NCBI RefSeq assembly: GCF_003611675.1
Contig: NZ_RAWA01000025.1
Location: 1 to 49,563, forward strand
Direction of reading: 5' to 3'
Origin: Corallococcus sp. CA053C
GTDB taxonomy: Bacteria > Myxococcota > Myxococcia > Myxococcales > Myxococcaceae
Length of the DNA: 49,563 bases
Shown here: positions 17,580 through 26,175 of the stretch, piece by piece
How positions within the stretch are numbered: the stretch's first letter is position 1
How the letters are laid out: the number at the start of each line of letters is the position of its first letter
Position numbers and translations under genes: made by a program
The notes under the pieces: generated by a model
The model's input: only the letters and a program-made list of their open reading frames with translations
The model's database searches: none
Told to the model about the DNA's origin: nothing

Positions 17580-18767
17580 ATGAGCAAGAAGTCCGTGGTG
17601 CTGGCGTTCTCCGGTGGACTCGATACCGCCTTCTGCACGGTGTACCTGCGCGAGCAGGGCTGGGACGTCACCACCGTCACCGTGGACACGGGTGGCTTCC
17701 CGCCCGAACAGCTGGAGCGCATCCAGGCCCTGGCGCTGAAGCTGGGCGCGGTGGCGCACCACACGGTGGACGCGCGCGACACCCTGTTCCAGGGCTACCT
17801 GCGCTTCCTCATCGCCGGCAACGTGCTGCGCGGTCAGGTCTACCCGCTGAGCGTCTCCGCCGAGCGCGCCTGCCAGGCCGTGGAGGCCGTGCGCATGGCG
17901 GAGAAGCTGGGCGTGCAGGCCGTGGCCCACGGCAGCACCGGCGCGGGCAATGATCAGGTCCGCTTCGACGTGGCCTTCCGCACGCTCGCGCCGCAGCTGC
18001 AGCTCATCACCCCCATCCGCGACCTCGCGCTCTCCCGGAAGCAGGAGCTGGACTTCCTCGCGGAGCGCGGCGTGCACCTGCCCGCGAAGCTGGGCGCGTA
18101 CTCCGTGAATGAAGGCATGTGGGGCACGTCCGTGGGTGGCCGCGAGACGCTGGACTCGTGGAGCACCCTGCCCGAGGCGGCCTTCCCCGGTGGAGAGATC
18201 CCCACCGATCTGAAGCCCCGCCCACTGGTGGTGGCGTACGAGAAGGGCGTGCCGGTGGCGCTGGACGGCAAGGCGATGACGCCCGTCGCGGTGGTGGAGG
18301 CGTTGAACGCGCTGGGGCGTCCGTACGGCATTGGCCGGGGCGTGCACCTGGGTGACACCATCCTGGGCATCAAGGGCCGCGTGGGCTTCGAGGCGCCCGC
18401 GGCGCACCTGCTCATCGCGTCGCACCGCGAGCTGGAGAAGCTGGTGCTGTCGGGCAAGCAGCTCTTCTGGAAGGAGACGGTGGGCAACCTGTACGGGTCG
18501 CTCCTGCACGAGGGGCACTTCTTCGACCCGCTGGTGAAGGACCTGGAGGCGTTCCTCGCCTCCTCGCAGGACCGCGTGACGGGCGAGGTGAAGCTGGTGC
18601 TCACCCCGCGCGCCCACGTCGTGGAAGGCGTGCGTTCGCCGCACTCGCTGATGGACGCGAAGGTGGCGACGTACGGAGAGGCCAACGTGTTGTGGACGGG
18701 GACGGAAGCGGCGGGGTTCGCCAAGCTCTACGGCGTCGCGCAGATGCTCTCGCAGAAAGCGAAGTGA
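17580..18767 (+). CDS. argG: Argininosuccinate synthase
   Basis: The 395-residue product condenses citrulline and aspartate with ATP. The N-terminal PP-loop is SGGLDT, and the citrulline/aspartate-binding region AHGSTGAGNDQVRF is present (ArgG usually has GCTGKGNDQVRF, so the Cys and Lys positions are Ser and Ala here). The C-terminal oligomerisation region is present. An AGGAG ribosome binding site precedes the ATG. The stop is separated by one base from the start of the unknown P-loop gene, which has no clear ribosome binding site of its own and is probably translated by coupling. Confidence 0.94.
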   Translation: MSKKSVVLAFSGGLDTAFCTVYLREQGWDVTTVTVDTGGFPPEQLERIQALALKLGAVAHHTVDARDTLFQGYLRFLIAGNVLRGQVYPLSVSAERACQAVEAVRMAEKLGVQAVAHGSTGAGNDQVRFDVAFRTLAPQLQLITPIRDLALSRKQELDFLAERGVHLPAKLGAYSVNEGMWGTSVGGRETLDSWSTLPEAAFPGGEIPTDLKPRPLVVAYEKGVPVALDGKAMTPVAVVEALNALGRPYGIGRGVHLGDTILGIKGRVGFEAPAAHLLIASHRELEKLVLSGKQLFWKETVGNLYGSLLHEGHFFDPLVKDLEAFLASSQDRVTGEVKLVLTPRAHVVEGVRSPHSLMDAKVATYGEANVLWTGTEAAGFAKLYGVAQMLSQKAK

Positions 18768-18768
18768 C

Positions 18769-19830
18769 ATGAAGATCCACGTCGACAAGGTAGGCAGTGT
18801 CACGCGCAACCTCCAGGTGGGCCGCACGGCGCACCTCACGGAGGACGTGAAGTGCGAAGAGGGCGCCGTCATCGCGGTGCGCATCCACGGGGAGAAGAGC
18901 GTCTACAACCAGCTGGAGGACGTGAACGGACGGCTCGTCACGTTGCACGCGGGCGACATCGTCGTGGGCGCGCTGGGCCACCGCAACGCCCTGCACGGCT
19001 ACGAGGGCGTGGTGCCGGCCTCCGTGAAGGTGGGCGACAAGCTCCATGTGCTCAACATGGGCGGCGTCATCGGGCAGTGCACGTCGCACAACCCGGGCGT
19101 GGGCCTGCCCTTCGAAGCCGAGGTGCTGGGCCAGGTGCTGACGTTCCCGGAGTTCCAGTCGCGCGAGGGCCAGCACGCGCACATCTCCACCGGCGCGCTC
19201 AAGGGCACGTCGAAGGCGGTGACCGTGCCGGTGGTGTACGTGGTGGGCACCTGCATGAACGCGGGCAAGACGTACGCGGCCAGCGTCGTGGTGCGCAGGC
19301 TGGCCCAGGCGGGCTACCGCGTGGGCGGCGCCAAGCTCACCGGCGTGTCGCTGATGCGCGACACCCTGGCCATGCAGGACAGCGGCGCGGACGTGGTGAT
19401 GGACTTCACGGACGCGGGCATCGTCTGCACCGGCGCGCGCACGGCCTCCAAGGTCGCGCGCACCGTCTTCTCGGAGATGATGGCCCACGACGTGGACGTC
19501 ATCGTCGCGGAGACGGGCGACGGCATCATGGGCGAGTACGGCGTGCAGGCCATCCTCGCGGATCCGGAGCTCAAGGCGCTGGGCGGAGCGTTCATCCTCT
19601 GCGCCAATGACCCGGTGGGCGCGGCCGGCGGCGTGCGGCACCTGCGCGAGGTGTACGGCATCGAGATGGACATGGTCGCAGGCCCCGCCACGGACAACGC
19701 GGTGGGCGTGCGCTTCGTGGAGCAGGTGGTGGGGCTGCCCGCTCGCAACGCGCGCGCGGATCCCAACGCCCTGGGCACCCTCATCCTGGAGAAGCTCGCG
19801 CCGAAGCTGGGCGCGGGGAGGAAGTCATGA
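18769..19830 (+). CDS. P-loop NTPase-like protein of unknown function in the arginine operon
   Basis: The 353-residue product has two parts. Residues 1-150 look all-beta, with several GD and GG turns. Residues about 152-350 form a P-loop domain with Walker A GTCMNAGKT (160-168), followed by GGAKLTG (about 186), an acidic VIVAETGDGI segment (about 242) and LCANDP (about 281). The order resembles the BioD/MinD-type fold and, more loosely, the DUF1611 proteins, one of which (DgcN) is reported to N-acetylate D-glutamate. I do not recognise the family with confidence. It sits between argG and argC, one base after argG and overlapping argC by ATGA, so it should act in arginine synthesis. The operon lacks argA and argD. 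Confidence 0.85.
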   Translation: MKIHVDKVGSVTRNLQVGRTAHLTEDVKCEEGAVIAVRIHGEKSVYNQLEDVNGRLVTLHAGDIVVGALGHRNALHGYEGVVPASVKVGDKLHVLNMGGVIGQCTSHNPGVGLPFEAEVLGQVLTFPEFQSREGQHAHISTGALKGTSKAVTVPVVYVVGTCMNAGKTYAASVVVRRLAQAGYRVGGAKLTGVSLMRDTLAMQDSGADVVMDFTDAGIVCTGARTASKVARTVFSEMMAHDVDVIVAETGDGIMGEYGVQAILADPELKALGGAFILCANDPVGAAGGVRHLREVYGIEMDMVAGPATDNAVGVRFVEQVVGLPARNARADPNALGTLILEKLAPKLGAGRKS

Positions 19831-20897
19831 CGACGCCGGCGCACATCTACATCCTGGGAGCCTCCGGTTTCGGCGGCGGTGAGCTGCTGCGGCTGTTGTC
19901 CGGTCACCCGGGCGTGGCCGGCATCCGCGTGGTGTCGCGGCACCACGCCGGGGCCCCCATCCACAAGGTGCACCCGCACCTGCGCGGGCTGGTGGAAGGC
20001 CGCTTCGAGCCGGAGCCGGACTGGCGCTGGCTCCAGGACTCGCCCAACCCCGTCGTGTTCAGCGCGCTGGGGCACGGGGAGCTGGCGAAGCAGTTCTCCG
20101 AGCTGGAGAAGCAGTGGGCGGACGCCGGGCTCACGGAGCGGCTGTTGCTCGTGGACCTGTCGTCCGACTTCCGCCTGGACCACCCGGGGCGCTACGCGGG
20201 CGCCTACGGCCGGCCGCACCCCGCGCCGGAGCTGCTGGGCACGTTCACCTACGGCCTGACGGAGTGGAAGCGCGAGCAGGTGAAGACGGCCAGGCGCATC
20301 GCCAACCCGGGCTGCTTCGCCACGGCGGTGCAGCTGGCGCTCCTGCCCATCGCGGCCACGCCGGGGCTGGGGCTGCTGGCCGTGTCGGGCGTGACGGGCT
20401 CGTCCGGCTCCGGCTCGCTGCCGGGCGAGGGCACGCACCACCCGACGCGCGCGCACGACTTCCGTGCGTACAAGCCGCTGGAGCACCAGCACGAGGCGGA
20501 GGTGGAGGTGATGCTGGTGGCGCACGGGGCGTCCCGGCACCGGCTGGCCTTCGTGCCGCACTCGGCGCCCATGGTGCGCGGCATCTTCGCCACCGTGCAG
20601 TTCGAGTGGCCGGAGCACGGCGGCGCGGTGGTGACGCAGTCGCTGACGGAGAAGTACCGCCGGTACTACGAGGGCTCGAAGTTCGTGCGCATCGTGGAGG
20701 GCACGCCGCGCGTGGCGGCCGTCGCGGGCAGCAACTTCTGCGACATCTCCGTGGCGACGAAGGGCCGCTCCGTGGCGGTGATGGCCGCGCTCGACAACCT
20801 GGTGAAGGGCATGGCCGGACAGGCGTTGCAGAACTTCAACGTCGCGCTCGGCTTCCCCGAGGACACCGGCCTGCGCCAGGCGGCCTGCTACCCGTAG
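19827..20897 (+). CDS. argC: N-acetyl-gamma-glutamyl-phosphate reductase
   Basis: The 356-residue product reduces N-acetylglutamyl phosphate with NADPH. It shows the Rossmann start ILGASGFGGGELLRLL, the catalytic NPGCFAT (Cys163), and the later PHSAPMVRG segment carrying the second active-site region. Start at 19827 overlaps the stop of the P-loop gene by four bases (ATGA). It is the last gene of the operon. Downstream is a convergent gene after 28 bases, with only a 6-bp GC stem near 20916-20934 that overlaps the neighbour's end. Confidence 0.95.
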   Translation: MTTPAHIYILGASGFGGGELLRLLSGHPGVAGIRVVSRHHAGAPIHKVHPHLRGLVEGRFEPEPDWRWLQDSPNPVVFSALGHGELAKQFSELEKQWADAGLTERLLLVDLSSDFRLDHPGRYAGAYGRPHPAPELLGTFTYGLTEWKREQVKTARRIANPGCFATAVQLALLPIAATPGLGLLAVSGVTGSSGSGSLPGEGTHHPTRAHDFRAYKPLEHQHEAEVEVMLVAHGASRHRLAFVPHSAPMVRGIFATVQFEWPEHGGAVVTQSLTEKYRRYYEGSKFVRIVEGTPRVAAVAGSNFCDISVATKGRSVAVMAALDNLVKGMAGQALQNFNVALGFPEDTGLRQAACYP

Positions 20898-20925
20898 CGC
20901 CCCCGTAGCTCGCCGGCGGCCCGCT

Positions 20926-21600
20926 TCAGGCCGCGGGCGTCTTCGGCACCTCGCCCGGGGGGGAGGAAGTCCCCTCGGGCGTGGCGTCTGGAGTCGCGGC
21001 CTGGGCCGTGGCCTCCGGAGCCACGGCTGCCGGAGCCTGCGCGGAGGCACCCTCCCGCTGCTCCAGGCGCGCGCCGTCCGCCTCGGCGGCCTTGAGGAAC
21101 TCGTCGTACTCCGACTTGCGCGCCTCGGCCTTCACCTGGGCGGCCGTGGAGCCGCGCTCGGCGGCGGCCCGGCCCGCACGGATGGCGCGGGCGCTCAGCA
21201 GGATGCCTCCGGCGAAGGCCACGAGGCGCAGCACCGTCCCCAGGTTCCACTCCAGGAGCCCCTCCGTGCCGTCGCGCACGAAGTTGAGCGCGAGGACGAA
21301 CAGCCCGCCGGTGGCCGCGGCGCCCAGGGCCGTGTTCCACGGGCGCAGGGCGACGATGCGCGAGGCCCCGTAGCAGAGCACCGGCAGCACGGCGAGGATC
21401 CACAGGTTCTCCAGCACCACCGCCACGCCCAGCCGCACCAGGTCGAAGGGCAGCGCGCTCACCCGTTCTTGCAGGCGGATCACCAGCGACACGCTGAGCA
21501 TCGCCCCCAGCACCAGCGACAGAAAGCCCAGTCCGACGATGAACTGGAAGCGACGGACGCGGACGCGCAACGGCTCGAGGACACCGGGTTTGGAGCTCAC
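20926..21600 (-). CDS. Membrane protein of unknown function
   Basis: The 224-residue product has about four hydrophobic segments in the first 145 residues (for example FIVGLGFLSLVLGAMLSVSLVI and LWILAVLPVLCYGAS). A charged coiled stretch (AAERGSTAAQVKAEARKSEYDEF) follows, then an Ala/Pro/Thr-rich C-terminal tail that is likely disordered. No family was recognised. It is the last gene of a leftward series after truA, with a 22-base gap, and is convergent with argC. Confidence 0.75.
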   Translation of the reverse strand: MSSKPGVLEPLRVRVRRFQFIVGLGFLSLVLGAMLSVSLVIRLQERVSALPFDLVRLGVAVVLENLWILAVLPVLCYGASRIVALRPWNTALGAAATGGLFVLALNFVRDGTEGLLEWNLGTVLRLVAFAGGILLSARAIRAGRAAAERGSTAAQVKAEARKSEYDEFLKAAEADGARLEQREGASAQAPAAVAPEATAQAATPDATPEGTSSPPGEVPKTPAA

Positions 21601-21622
21601 GGGGCCAAAGCCTAGCGCACTC

Positions 21623-22420
21623 TCACCCTTCGTCCTCTTCCACGGCGGCCACGTCCCCCGACGAGCGGGGAGGCGGGCCGTCGCCGTAGAAGACCTCCTC
21701 CAGCACCAGCCCCTGCGGCGGCGCGGTGGCGCCCGCCAGCTTCCGGTTCCGCGACGCCAGCACCTGGGCCACCCAGGCCTCGGGGCGGCGGCCCTTGCCC
21801 ACCTCCACCAGCGTGCCCACCAGGTTGCGCACCATGTGCTTGAGGAACGCGGTGCCCTCCACCACGACGGCCAGGGACTCGCCGGAGACGCCCTCCACGC
21901 GCACCTGCCGCACCTCGCGCACCGCGTGCTTCGCCTGGCAGTCCGCGGCGCGGAACGCGGAGAAGTCGTGCCGGCCCAGCAGGGCCTGGGACGCGCGGCG
22001 CATGGCCTCCACGTCCAGCGGGGCGAACACCTCCCAGTGCGTCGAGCGCAACAGCGGCGAGCGCATGCGCCGGTTGCTCAGCCGGTAGCGGTAGCGCTTG
22101 CCGCGCGACCAGCGGCGCGGGTCGAAGTCCGGGGACACCTCCTCCGCGTGCACGACGGCGATGTCCGGCGGCAGGATGCCATTGAGGCCCATGGTGTAGG
22201 CCTTGAGGGGCAGCGCGCGCCCGGTGTCGAAGCAGGCCACCTGCCCCGTGGCGTGCACGCCGGAGTCGGTGCGCCCCGCGGAGGCCACGAACACGGATTC
22301 GTCCAGCAGCTTGAGCAGCGCGTCCTGGAGCGTGGACTGGATGGACGGGCCGTTGGGCTGCGTCTGCCAGCCCACGTAGCGCGTGCCTTCGTACTCGAGC
22401 GTCAGCTTCAACCGGGGCAT
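21623..22420 (-). CDS. truA: tRNA pseudouridine(38-40) synthase TruA
   Basis: The 265-residue product isomerises uridines 38-40 in the tRNA anticodon arm. It has the catalytic motif AGRTDSGVHA with nucleophile Asp52, the RGKRYRYR-like segment (SRGKRYRYRLSNR), and KHMVRNLVGTL near the C-terminus. The ATG at 22420 gives the usual MPRLKLTLEYEGT start. The last 20 or so residues are an acidic tail. It follows the Ser/Thr kinase gene with a 26-base gap. Confidence 0.95.
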   Translation of the reverse strand: MPRLKLTLEYEGTRYVGWQTQPNGPSIQSTLQDALLKLLDESVFVASAGRTDSGVHATGQVACFDTGRALPLKAYTMGLNGILPPDIAVVHAEEVSPDFDPRRWSRGKRYRYRLSNRRMRSPLLRSTHWEVFAPLDVEAMRRASQALLGRHDFSAFRAADCQAKHAVREVRQVRVEGVSGESLAVVVEGTAFLKHMVRNLVGTLVEVGKGRRPEAWVAQVLASRNRKLAGATAPPQGLVLEEVFYGDGPPPRSSGDVAAVEEDEG

Positions 22421-22446
22421 GGCGTGTTGGCGACGGGGGCGCGGCG

Positions 22447-23667
22447 TCAGCGCGTCTTCAGCCAGCCCTCCAGCAGGTCCGCCACCAGCTTCGCGGTGGT
22501 GACGTTCGCCTTGCGCGCCTGCGCCTCCAGCTTCTCGTACAGCACGGGGTCCAGCGGCAGCGCGAGCAGGCGCGGCTCCGTGCTGGCGCTGTCGTCCAGG
22601 CGCATGGCCTCCGTGTCCGGGCCGTCCACGGACGCCACGACCTCCGCCAGCTCCAGCGCCTCCTCGGAGGTGGGCGCGGAGGACTGGCGGGTGGAGACGC
22701 GGCGCAGCTCCTGCGAGCGCTCGTCCTCGAAGAGCTGCTTGACGAAGTTGGCCAGGTGCAGCGGCGTGGGCGTGAAGTCGTACGCGTCCAGGAAGGCGTC
22801 CAGGTCGCGCTGCATGTCCGCGGCCGTGGCGTAGCGGCGCTCGCGGTCGCGGGCCAGGGCGCGCATCAGGATGGCCTCCACGCGCTCCGGCAGGTCCTCG
22901 CGGAAGTACGACGGCGCGTAGATCTTCGCCTCGGTGATGCTGCGCATCACGGCCACGTCGGACTCGCCGGTGAAGAGCTTGAAGCCGGTGAGCCACTCGT
23001 AGAGCACGGTGCCCAGCGAGAAGATGTCGCTGCGGCAGTCCAGCGGCCGGCCCAGGCACTGCTCCGGGCTCATGTAGCTGAGCTTGCCCTTGATCTCCCC
23101 GGAGCGCGTCTCCTCCACCTGGTTGGCGGCCTTGGCGATGCCGAAGTCCAGCACCTTCACCGAGCCGTCGAACGCGACGACGATGTTCTCCGGCGTCACG
23201 TCGCGGTGGACGATGTTGAGCGGGTTGCCGTGCAGGTCCTTCTTCTGGTGCGCGTAGTGCAGGCCCGCGCACACGCAGGAGGCGATCTTCAGCGCGTAGA
23301 CAAGCGGGAAGGGAATCCCCAGCATCTCAGCCTTGGGCACGATGCGGCGCATGTCGCGGCCGGACACGTACTCCATGGCGATGAAGTAGCTGTCGACGAT
23401 CTTCCCCAGGTCGAAGATCTGCACGATGTTGGGGTGGTTGAGCTGGGACGCGAGCCGCGCTTCGTTGAGGAACATCTTCACGAAGGCCGCGTGCCTGGAC
23501 AGGTGCGGGCGGATGCGCTTGATGACGATGGGCGTCTCGTCACCGCGAGCGTTCACCTGGTGCGCGAGGAAGATCTCCGCCATGCCCCCCACGGCGATCC
23601 GGTCGATGAGCCGGTAGTTGCCAAAGCGGACGGCGTCGCGCGGGGGCGGAGAGGCAGCGGGAGCCAT
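22447..23667 (-). CDS. Ser/Thr protein kinase with a ribbon-helix-helix-like C-terminus
   Basis: The 406-residue product has a complete kinase domain (about 18-295) with IAVGGMAE, Lys50, HRDVTPEN (154-161), DFG (174-176) and MSPEQ. No transmembrane segment is visible, so it is probably cytosolic, unlike the other kinase in this window. The last 38 or so residues (LPLDPVLYEKLEAQ, then NVTTAKLVADLLEGWLK) have the strand-helix-helix pattern of CopG/Arc-type DNA-binding or dimerisation domains. That part is my inference. The gene lies between an RlmI-like methyltransferase and truA on the same strand with gaps of 33 and 26 bases. Confidence 0.88.
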   Translation of the reverse strand: MAPAASPPPRDAVRFGNYRLIDRIAVGGMAEIFLAHQVNARGDETPIVIKRIRPHLSRHAAFVKMFLNEARLASQLNHPNIVQIFDLGKIVDSYFIAMEYVSGRDMRRIVPKAEMLGIPFPLVYALKIASCVCAGLHYAHQKKDLHGNPLNIVHRDVTPENIVVAFDGSVKVLDFGIAKAANQVEETRSGEIKGKLSYMSPEQCLGRPLDCRSDIFSLGTVLYEWLTGFKLFTGESDVAVMRSITEAKIYAPSYFREDLPERVEAILMRALARDRERRYATAADMQRDLDAFLDAYDFTPTPLHLANFVKQLFEDERSQELRRVSTRQSSAPTSEEALELAEVVASVDGPDTEAMRLDDSASTEPRLLALPLDPVLYEKLEAQARKANVTTAKLVADLLEGWLKTR

Positions 23668-23700
23668 GGCGGCAATGTAGTCGCGCCCTGCCCGGAGGCG

Positions 23701-24687
23701 CTAACGAAGTTGGACGACGTGCACCTTGAGCGCCGGTTCCTCGCCAGGAGGGGCCGGAAAGTCGAGCCCCGAGGGACCGAGCGACCCCACCGTCTTCCCG
23801 CCCCTGCCCGCCCGCGTCACGCCTTCGAGCACCATCGCCTCGAAGCGGCGCACGGGGAGGCCCGCCAGGTTGCAGCAGGCGACCAGGCGTCCCCCGGGGG
23901 CCACCACCCGGGAAGCCGCCTCCGCCAGCCGGGAGTAGTCCCGCGCGGCGGAGAAGCGCGTCGTGCGGGTGGTGGAGAAGGACGGCGGGTCCGCGACCAC
24001 GACGTCGAAGGCCTCCCCCTTCTTCGTGAGGCGCTGGAGCCAGTCGAAGACGTCGCCCGCCACGTAGTCGTAGCGGTCCACGCCCTGGCCGTTGAGGCGC
24101 GCGTTCTCCTCACCCCATTCGAGGACGCGGCGGCTGGCGTCCAGGTTGAGCACCCGCTTCGCGCCGCCCGCAGTGGCCGCCACGCCGAAGCCGCAGGTGT
24201 ACGCGAAGAGGTTGAGCACGGTGAGGCCCGCGGCCTGGGCCTGGAGCCACGCGCGCGTGTCGCGCATGTCCAGGTAGAGGCCCACGGAGAGGCCCTGGCC
24301 CGGGCGGATGTGGAAGGCGAGGCCGTTCTCCTTCGCGATGAAGTCCTCCACGTCCTCCCCCCGGGCGGCGACCTCCGGCGCGAGCGCGTCCTTCGCCACG
24401 TTGGCCAGCACGCGGGCCTCGCGGGGGCGGCGCTTCAAATAGACGCTCCGGGGCGTCCAGGCGGCGGCTGCGGCGTCGAGGAGCGTGGCCTCCTCCGCGT
24501 CGGACAGGTCTCGGTAGAGGCTCACCACGACGACGTCGCCGAAGACGTCCGCCGTGACGTCGGGCACGCCGTCCCCGGCGCCGTTCAGCAGGCGGAAGGC
24601 GGTGGTGGCGGCGTCGGAGAGGAGCGCACCCCGGCGGGCGCGGGCGGCGCGCAGGGTGTCCACGAGGCGGGGAGGCAGGGCACTCAC
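23701..24687 (-). CDS. RlmI-like SAM-dependent rRNA methyltransferase
   Basis: The 328-residue product has the layout of the RlmI/RlmK-type 23S rRNA cytosine-5 methyltransferases. An N-terminal region has SVYLKRR, the linker segment SVGLYLDMRDTR follows, and the Rossmann fold has LNLFAYTCGFGVAA for SAM binding. The catalytic region VVVADPPSFS is DPPS-like, as in this family. RlmI methylates C1962 in E. coli; the exact target here is unproven. The gene starts 14 bases after the amidohydrolase-like gene and is followed by the kinase after 33 bases. Confidence 0.85.
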   Translation of the reverse strand: MSALPPRLVDTLRAARARRGALLSDAATTAFRLLNGAGDGVPDVTADVFGDVVVVSLYRDLSDAEEATLLDAAAAAWTPRSVYLKRRPREARVLANVAKDALAPEVAARGEDVEDFIAKENGLAFHIRPGQGLSVGLYLDMRDTRAWLQAQAAGLTVLNLFAYTCGFGVAATAGGAKRVLNLDASRRVLEWGEENARLNGQGVDRYDYVAGDVFDWLQRLTKKGEAFDVVVADPPSFSTTRTTRFSAARDYSRLAEAASRVVAPGGRLVACCNLAGLPVRRFEAMVLEGVTRAGRGGKTVGSLGPSGLDFPAPPGEEPALKVHVVQLR

Positions 24688-24701
24688 GCGCCCCTTCTAC
24701 C

Positions 24702-26030
24702 CTACGTGGCCAGGCGCGCGCGGGACCAGACGCGGGCCAGGGCCGCCGCGGCGTCGCGGGACAGGTCCACGTAGTCATGGCCCAACAACTGGCCCTCGCG
24801 CACGCAGACGCGGCCGTGAACGAGCGTCCAGGCCACCCGCGCGGGGACGAGCTGGCCCAGGAGGAAAGGCGAGTAGCCCGTCTCCGGGTCGGCGGCGGGG
24901 ATGGCGTCGTAGACGACGAGGTCCGCGATGCTGCCTTCGTCCACGCCGCCGGAGGGCAGGCCATACAGGCGGGTGCACAGCTCCGCGGGGCCGCTGATGA
25001 GCAGGTGCGCGAGCGAGTCGTCCAGGTCCGGCATCCGGCCGGAGCGGGCCAGGTGCAGCATGCCGACGAGCGCCGCGTTCAGCTCCTCCTGAAGGGTGCC
25101 GTGGCCGCCGGTGCCCAGGCCCACGAGGTGGAGGCTGGACAGCGGGCCGTCCGCGGACTCGCCCACGCGCTCCAGGACACGGGAGGCGCGGGGCGTGAGG
25201 GCGACGAAGGTGCCGGAGGCGGCCAGCCGTTCGGCTTCGGCGCGCTCCACGGCGCGGGGGTAGCCGGCGATGGCATGCGGGCCCAGCAGGCCCAGCGCGT
25301 CCAGGCGCGGCACGACGCGGCGGCCATGCGTGGCGTAGGTGGTGGAGAGGTCGTCCTCGTTCTCCGCGAGGTGGAAGACGAGCGGCGCGTTCAGCTCCTC
25401 GCGCAGCCTGGCGATGCGCGACAGGAGCGCGTCCTCGCAGGTGTACGACGCATGGAAGCCCAGCGCCCCGCGCACCCGGGGGTGGTCGCGGTGGCGGCGC
25501 ACGAAGTCGGCGTTGGCGTCCGCCTGCGCGTCGGCCTGCGCGGCGCCGTCCAGGCTGTGCGTGGAGTGCGAGGCGACGAGGCGCAGCCCCAGCGCTTCGG
25601 CGGCGCGCGCCTGTGCATCCAGGCCGCCCGCGACGTCCGAGGGGCACGACAGGTGGTCGACGACGAGCGTGACGCCGTCGAGCAGCGCGCGCGCGGCGGC
25701 GAAGCGGGTGAGGATCTCCACGTCCCCGGCGTTGAGGAGGCTGGCCACGCCGCGCATGCGCTCCAGCCGCGAGCGGGGCTGGCGCAGGAGGAAGTCGCCG
25801 TTGGGCGGCAACAGCTGCCCGTTGACCAGGTGCGAGTGACAGTCCACGAGGCCGGGGGCGACGAGGCGGCCGCGACACGCCACCTCCCAGTCGCCGGGGA
25901 GCACGGGCACTTCGGAGTCCGGGGCGACGCGGCGGATGATGCCTTCTTCCACCACGACGGCCATGCCGTGACGGACGCGACCGTCCGCACGGAACACGGC
26001 GCAGTTCTTCAGCAGCAGTCGGCCTTCCAT
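24702..26030 (-). CDS. Amidohydrolase-like protein (SsnA type), probably inactive
   Basis: The 442-residue product has the composite beta-sandwich and barrel layout of amidohydrolases such as SsnA and chlorohydrolases. The first metal motif is intact (DCHSH, H65 and H67) and the strand-5 histidine is in VFHLAEN. The strand-6 position, usually VHCVH, reads GYPRA, and the strand-8 GTDG reads GTGG, so two metal ligands appear lost. It may have a different chemistry or no catalysis. ATG 26030 is preferred over ATG 26036 because GGGG then lies at a better distance. The gene heads a leftward run of five genes. Confidence 0.82.
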   Translation of the reverse strand: MEGRLLLKNCAVFRADGRVRHGMAVVVEEGIIRRVAPDSEVPVLPGDWEVACRGRLVAPGLVDCHSHLVNGQLLPPNGDFLLRQPRSRLERMRGVASLLNAGDVEILTRFAAARALLDGVTLVVDHLSCPSDVAGGLDAQARAAEALGLRLVASHSTHSLDGAAQADAQADANADFVRRHRDHPRVRGALGFHASYTCEDALLSRIARLREELNAPLVFHLAENEDDLSTTYATHGRRVVPRLDALGLLGPHAIAGYPRAVERAEAERLAASGTFVALTPRASRVLERVGESADGPLSSLHLVGLGTGGHGTLQEELNAALVGMLHLARSGRMPDLDDSLAHLLISGPAELCTRLYGLPSGGVDEGSIADLVVYDAIPAADPETGYSPFLLGQLVPARVAWTLVHGRVCVREGQLLGHDYVDLSRDAAAALARVWSRARLAT

Positions 26031-26175
26031 GGACATCCCCGTTTTAGCACGGGGCCGGGCCTTGGAAGAATCCTGTCCCTCCCACGAGGTAGGGAGGCTG
26101 GCCAGCGGGCGCGGGTGCGCGACGGAGGAAGGCCCCGGTTCGTGGGCCGGGGCGACCCGATATACTGCGCCGCCC

